Shown: positions 63,641 to 64,000 of the stretch, in pieces | Layout of the letters: each line of letters opens with the position of its first letter | Numbering within the stretch: the stretch's first letter is position 1 | Source of the DNA: Pseudomonas putida | Lineage (GTDB): Bacteria > Pseudomonadota > Gammaproteobacteria > Pseudomonadales > Pseudomonadaceae | Assembly: GCF_026625125.1 (NCBI RefSeq) | Contig: NZ_CP113097.1 | Coordinates: 4,636,001-4,700,000 of the forward strand | Direction: 5' to 3' | Length of the DNA: 64,000 nucleotides | Position numbers and translations under genes: made by a program | The notes under the pieces: model-generated | The model's database searches: none | What the model was told of the DNA's origin: nothing | The model's input: only the letters and a program-made list of their open reading frames with translations

Positions 63641-64000
63641 ATGAACGAGCTCCTTGAAACTTCAGACGTCATTGACGACACCACATTCAGCAGCAGCCTT
63701 GCCCTGGAGCAGCTGGGCAATCTCGCCAAAACCCTCGATGCCCAGCTGTTCACCCACCTGTTCAGGTCGGTGTTCGGCAGTGGCTTCGCGCCTGCGGTAT
63801 TTGTCGAGTTGCAACGGCATTTGGCTGACGACACGCTGGCCAACCCCGCATTCAGGGTCGAGACGGGCCTGCCGACATGGACCGCCTATGACTCGGACGC
63901 GGAAGAGATCCAGGTACAGCGCGAAGTCATAGATCAGGCACTTGAAAATCCGGAGATCACCGCCACGTTGCTGTTGGCGCTGATGCAGATTTTTGCCCTG
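63641..64000 (+). CDS. Unrecognised protein, N-terminal part (cut by right edge)
   Basis: An open frame runs from ATG 63641 (GAGGAA upstream) to the window end without a stop, giving 120 residues. The sequence (MNELLETSDVIDDTTFSSS; HLFRSVFGSGFAPAVFVEL; VETGLPTWTAYDSDAEEI) is acidic, has no signal peptide, and ends in a hydrophobic stretch (ITATLLLALMQIFAL). I do not recognise a family. It begins 96 nt after tatC on the same strand, but no coupling is evident. Confidence 0.7.
   Translation, partial: MNELLETSDVIDDTTFSSSLALEQLGNLAKTLDAQLFTHLFRSVFGSGFAPAVFVELQRHLADDTLANPAFRVETGLPTWTAYDSDAEEIQVQREVIDQALENPEITATLLLALMQIFAL

Noticed and set aside
1..64000. tRNA, rRNA, CRISPR arrays, insertion sequences, prophage
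   Set aside because: Nothing with a cloverleaf plus T-loop motif, repeat-spacer array, transposase or phage gene was recognised. A dedicated scan could still find a weak case.

Overview
The window is high-GC gammaproteobacterial chromosome, almost certainly from the Pseudomonas putida group. The evidence is the complete Wsp surface-sensing operon, Pseudomonas-type small proteins (DUF3077, DUF6124-like, DUF3509), degenerate copies of the P. putida REP element, and the gene neighbourhood thrC-hom-dsbC-xerD / rplS-trmD-rimM-rpsP / ffh. Coding density is high. I see no rRNA, tRNA, CRISPR array, insertion sequence or prophage.

Left part (1-8.0 kb, minus strand): wspA-B-C-D-E-F-R, a chemosensory pathway with a diguanylate cyclase output. 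WspR runs off the left edge. Next come a DUF533 membrane protein (minus) and a plus-strand operon (9.0-14.4 kb) of a YdcSTUV-type polyamine/putrescine ABC transporter ending in a YdcW-type aminobutyraldehyde dehydrogenase, so uptake and catabolism are coupled. Behind it lies a frameshifted HicB antitoxin relic.

14.7-29.7 kb: an old-yellow-enzyme reductase, two small Pseudomonas proteins behind a long hairpin-forming leader and around a REP pair, recJ, a yaeQ-like gene, a class III CoA-transferase, a solute-binding-like protein, a DUF3509 protein, a degenerate stand-alone receiver protein, thrC, hom, dsbC, xerD, a cation:proton antiporter and a hotdog thioesterase.

29.7-41.7 kb: the ribosomal/tRNA-modification operon rpsP-rimM-trmD-rplS, ffh, a YpjD-like membrane protein, a DUF21/CBS transporter, an MHS-family MFS transporter, purT, a VUT-family membrane protein, DUF1289, a gamma-carbonic-anhydrase-like protein, two Nudix hydrolases and an L,D-transpeptidase-like protein.

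41.8-48.1 kb: a two-partner secretion pair, a TpsB pore and a 1508-residue filamentous haemagglutinin with no recognisable toxin tip or immunity gene.

48.1-63.5 kb: the most cohesive specialised locus. A type II secretion operon (gspC-J, L, M, N) starts with a SoxB-like/5'-nucleotidase-like lipoprotein. Divergent from it is a PhoX-type phosphatase lipoprotein, then a detached gspK, then tatABC. Both phosphoesterase-like proteins have twin-arginine plus lipobox signals, so the locus seems to encode cargo, Tat export across the inner membrane and T2SS export across the outer membrane together. The prepilin peptidase is not here and must be supplied from elsewhere. The last 360 bases hold the start of an unrecognised protein cut by the right edge.
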